Source: Rhodopila globiformis (GTDB lineage: Bacteria > Pseudomonadota > Alphaproteobacteria > Acetobacterales > Acetobacteraceae). From it: 46,615 bases of DNA. The stretch is from positions 1-46,615 of the forward strand of contig NZ_NHRY01000221.1 of the NCBI RefSeq assembly GCF_002937115.1, given 5' to 3'. The notes under the pieces were generated by a model, which was not told the origin of the DNA, did not search any database, and saw nothing but the letters and a program-made list of their open reading frames with translations. Numbering within the stretch: position 1 is the first letter of the stretch; every line of letters starts with the position of its first letter. Of the stretch, positions 44,428-46,615 are shown piece by piece. The translations under genes and the position numbers were made by a program.

Positions 44428-44539
44428 CGTGCTTATTTGCCTCACTGCCGGAGTCGCGCACAATGGGCGATGACTTCGGGTTTGTTGACCACCTTGCCCA
44501 TGCTACAGGAACGCCACACATCGCTACTTTGGAAGACCG

Positions 44540-45844
44540 ATGAACCAGCACAGCACCGCCGCCAGCATCCAACGTTTCTTTTCCGCCCCGCTGGCGGAAA
44601 CCGATCCGGAACTGGATGCCGCCATCCGGCATGAGCTTCGCCGCCAGCAGGACGGCATCGAGCTGATCGCGTCCGAGAACATCACCTCCGCCGCCGTGCT
44701 GGAGGCGCAGGGCTCGGTGCTGACCAACAAGTACGCGGAAGGCTACCCCGGCCGCCGCTACTACGGCGGCTGCATGTATGTCGATGTCGCCGAAACCCTG
44801 GCGATCGAGCGGGCGAAGCAGCTGTTCAACTGCGCCTTTGCCAACGTCCAGCCGAATTCCGGCTCGCAGGCCAACCAGGCGGTGTTCTTCGCCCTGCTGC
44901 AGCCCGGCGACACCATCCTGGGCATGAGCCTCGCCGCCGGCGGCCACCTGACGCACGGCGCCGCGCCGAACCAGTCCGGCAAGTGGTTCCACGCCGTCCA
45001 GTATGGCGTGCGCCGGGAAGACGGCCTGCTGGACTACGACGAACTGGAAAGCCTCGCCCGCGCCGAGAAGCCGAAGCTGATCATCGCCGGCGGCTCGGCC
45101 TATCCGCGCTTCATCGACTTCGCGCGCATCCGCAAGGTGGCGGATGAAGTCGGCGCGTACTTCATGGTGGACATGGCGCACTTCGCCGGCCTGGTCGCAG
45201 CCGAGCTGTTCCCCAGCCCGCTGCCGCATGCGCATGTCGTCACCACCACCACGCACAAGACCCTGCGCGGCCCGCGCGGCGGCATGGTGCTGTGCAACGA
45301 CCTGGAAATCGGCAAGAAGATCAACTCCGCCGTGTTCCCCGGCCTGCAGGGCGGCCCGCTGATGCACGTCATCGCCGGCAAGGCGGCGGCGTTCGGCGAG
45401 GCGCTGCAGCCGGAGTTCCGCGACTACCAGAAGGCGGTGCAGGACAACGCCCGCGTGCTGGCGGAAACCCTGAAGCAGCGCGGCCTGGACATTGTCAGCG
45501 GCGGCACCGACAGCCACCTGATGCTGGTCGACCTGCGGCCGAAGCGCGTCACCGGCAAGGCGGCCGAGGCCAGCCTGGAGCGTGCCCACATGACCGCCAA
45601 CAAGAACGCCATCCCGTTCGATCCCGAGAAGCCGGCGGTCACCTCCGGCATCCGCCTGGGCACCCCGGCCGGCACCACGCGCGGCTTCGGCGCCGAGGAG
45701 TTCAAGCAGATTGGTATGATGATCGACGACGTCATCGAGGGGTTGAGCCGATCCAATGACGGGTCGAACTCCACAGTGGAGGAAACCGTCGGCGCCAAGG
45801 TGAAGGAACTCTGCGCCCGCTTCCCGCTGTATCCCGGGCTCTGA
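44540..45844 (+). CDS. glyA: Serine hydroxymethyltransferase
   Basis: PLP enzyme of 434 residues converting serine and tetrahydrofolate to glycine and methylene-tetrahydrofolate. K240 in [16 protein letters not shown] binds [30 protein letters not shown] and the late [14 protein letters not shown] are present. The start ATG lies after a 112-bp gap divergent from tsaE; the ribosome site is weak. nrdR follows 6 bp after the stop. Confidence 0.97.
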   Translation: MNQHSTAASIQRFFSAPLAETDPELDAAIRHELRRQQDGIELIASENITSAAVLEAQGSVLTNKYAEGYPGRRYYGGCMYVDVAETLAIERAKQLFNCAFANVQPNSGSQANQAVFFALLQPGDTILGMSLAAGGHLTHGAAPNQSGKWFHAVQYGVRREDGLLDYDELESLARAEKPKLIIAGGSAYPRFIDFARIRKVADEVGAYFMVDMAHFAGLVAAELFPSPLPHAHVVTTTTHKTLRGPRGGMVLCNDLEIGKKINSAVFPGLQGGPLMHVIAGKAAAFGEALQPEFRDYQKAVQDNARVLAETLKQRGLDIVSGGTDSHLMLVDLRPKRVTGKAAEASLERAHMTANKNAIPFDPEKPAVTSGIRLGTPAGTTRGFGAEEFKQIGMMIDDVIEGLSRSNDGSNSTVEETVGAKVKELCARFPLYPGL

Positions 45845-45850
45845 GGCTCC

Positions 45851-46321
45851 ATGCGCTGCCCGTTCTGCGGCTTCGACGACACCCAGGTGAAGGACAGCCG
45901 TCCCACCGAGGACAACGGCGCCATCCGCCGTCGTCGGTTCTGCGGCAATTGCGGACAGCGCTTCACCACCATCGAGCGGGTGCAGCTGCGCGAGCTGACG
46001 GTGGTGAAGTCGGACGGCCGGCGGGTGCCGTTCGACCGCGACAAGCTGGCTCGGTCGATCCGCATCTCGCTGCGCAAGCGGCCGATCCAGGAGGAGCGGA
46101 TCGAGCGGATCGTCAATTCGGTGGTGCGGCAGCTCGAGGCGTCGGGCGACAGCGACATCCCCAGCAAGCAAATCGGGGAGCTGGTGATGGACACGCTGAA
46201 GGAACTGGATAAGGTGGCCTATGTCCGGTTCGCCAGCGTGTACCGGAATTTCCGTGAGGCGAAGGACTTTGAGGAATTTGTCGGGGGGCTGGGCCAGGGC
46301 CAGGCGCCAGAGGAACAGTAG
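45851..46321 (+). CDS. nrdR: Transcriptional repressor NrdR
   Basis: Repressor of ribonucleotide reductase genes, 156 residues. N-terminal zinc ribbon with C3, C6, C31 and C34 ([14 protein letters not shown]), then an ATP-cone (about 49-139, [16 protein letters not shown] onward) that senses ATP/dATP. The glyA-nrdR pair is common in alphaproteobacteria. Confidence 0.96.
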   Translation: MRCPFCGFDDTQVKDSRPTEDNGAIRRRRFCGNCGQRFTTIERVQLRELTVVKSDGRRVPFDRDKLARSIRISLRKRPIQEERIERIVNSVVRQLEASGDSDIPSKQIGELVMDTLKELDKVAYVRFASVYRNFREAKDFEEFVGGLGQGQAPEEQ

Positions 46322-46348
46322 GGTGGCCGCCGCGGCCGTTCTCTCACC

Positions 46349-46412
46349 GTCATGGCCGGGCGTGCCCCGGCCATCCGCGCTTCGACGACGGGGGGCGGAT
46401 GGCCATGATGAT
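46349..46412. repeat. Dispersed GTCATGG palindrome, right arm truncated
   Basis: The left arm and CGCGCTTCGACGACGGGG centre are intact, but after ATGGCC the right arm changes to ATGATGATGG, so most of its complement is lost. Confidence 0.85.
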
Positions 46413-46502
46413 GGGGCGACGACCTGGCATGAGAGGGCGACCACCTGTCGCCGCCCGTCCTATACCGGAGCCGTGCGGTGAGCGGCACGCCCGTTCTTTC
46501 TC

Positions 46503-46580
46503 CGTCATGGCCGGGCTTGTCCCGGCCATCCGCGCTGCGACGGTGGGGGGTGGATGGCCGGGACACGCCCGGCCATGACG
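46503..46580. repeat. Dispersed GTCATGG palindrome, full copy near window end
   Basis: Full element with CGTCATGGCCGGGCTTGTCC on the left and GGCCATGACG on the right. The left arm has CTTGTCC where most copies have CGTGTCC, as in the addB copy. Confidence 0.9.
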
Positions 46581-46615
46581 AAACGTGGTGACCCCACCCG
46601 CCCAACCGCCCCACA

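Larger units (their letters stand above)
46322..46615. other. Intergenic region at the window end with two palindromes
   Basis: No gene begins here. It holds a truncated (46349-46412) and a full (46503-46580) dispersed palindrome in the same orientation, about 90 bp apart. Confidence 0.6.

Noticed and set aside
44255-46444. Open frame of 729 codons opposite glyA and nrdR
   Set aside because: It spans two well-identified genes on the other strand and also tsaE sequence; it is a shadow frame.

Overview
The window is about 46.6 kb of high-GC DNA. Codon use, the gene order trpB-trpA-accD-folC, the order tsaE-amgK-murU-addB-addA-trxA, the glyA-nrdR pair and many GTG/TTG starts point to an alphaproteobacterium, most likely Rhodospirillales/Acetobacteraceae. 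That placement is inferred from gene content; no rRNA or tRNA gene is present to confirm it.

Region 1 (1-16 kb) is accessory and visibly reshuffled. It opens exactly at the tip of a complete IS4-family element (1-1374). The element abuts, and has probably beheaded, a PAS-GGDEF-EAL gene that also carries two compensating frameshifts. Next come a minus-strand pair (ChrR-like cupin, TTC38-like helical repeat protein), a divergent soxC-soxD pair, a CmcJ/NvfI-type oxidoreductase with a Baeyer-Villiger monooxygenase, the wreck of an acyl/acetyl-CoA synthetase gene, an aldo/keto reductase, and an EmrA-EmrB type efflux pair.

Region 2 (16-25.3 kb) holds nadA-nadC behind a perfect 8-bp palindrome, an orphan receiver protein, a secreted SH3 protein, a 285-bp MITE-like element with a 9-bp target duplication, a PAP2 membrane phosphatase, a YeiH-type exporter with a LysR regulator, a Spy/LTXXQ protein with a Gly-Pro minisatellite, and a DUF2892/small protein/periplasmic sulfurtransferase operon. 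SoxCD, the sulfate-exporter family protein, the LysR regulator and the sulfurtransferase suggest a theme of oxidised and reduced sulfur handling.

Region 3 (25.8-46.3 kb) is core genome: tryptophan synthase, acetyl-CoA carboxylase beta, folylpolyglutamate synthase, thioredoxin, the AddAB recombination nuclease, the cell-wall sugar recycling pair MurU/AmgK, TsaE, serine hydroxymethyltransferase and NrdR. A large four-PAS GGDEF-EAL gene on the opposite strand splits trpBA from accD-folC.

The most unusual signal is a dispersed palindromic element of about 78 bp. It has GTCATGG/CCATGAC tips and GGCCAT/ATGGCC inner arms. Good copies lie between genes, but two sit inside core genes, in frame: one in a linker of AddB and one in a long extra C-terminus of TsaE. 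Both coding copies have short in-frame tandem repeats growing from one edge. This resembles the protein-invading palindromes known from Rickettsia and is the main candidate for something not yet described here.
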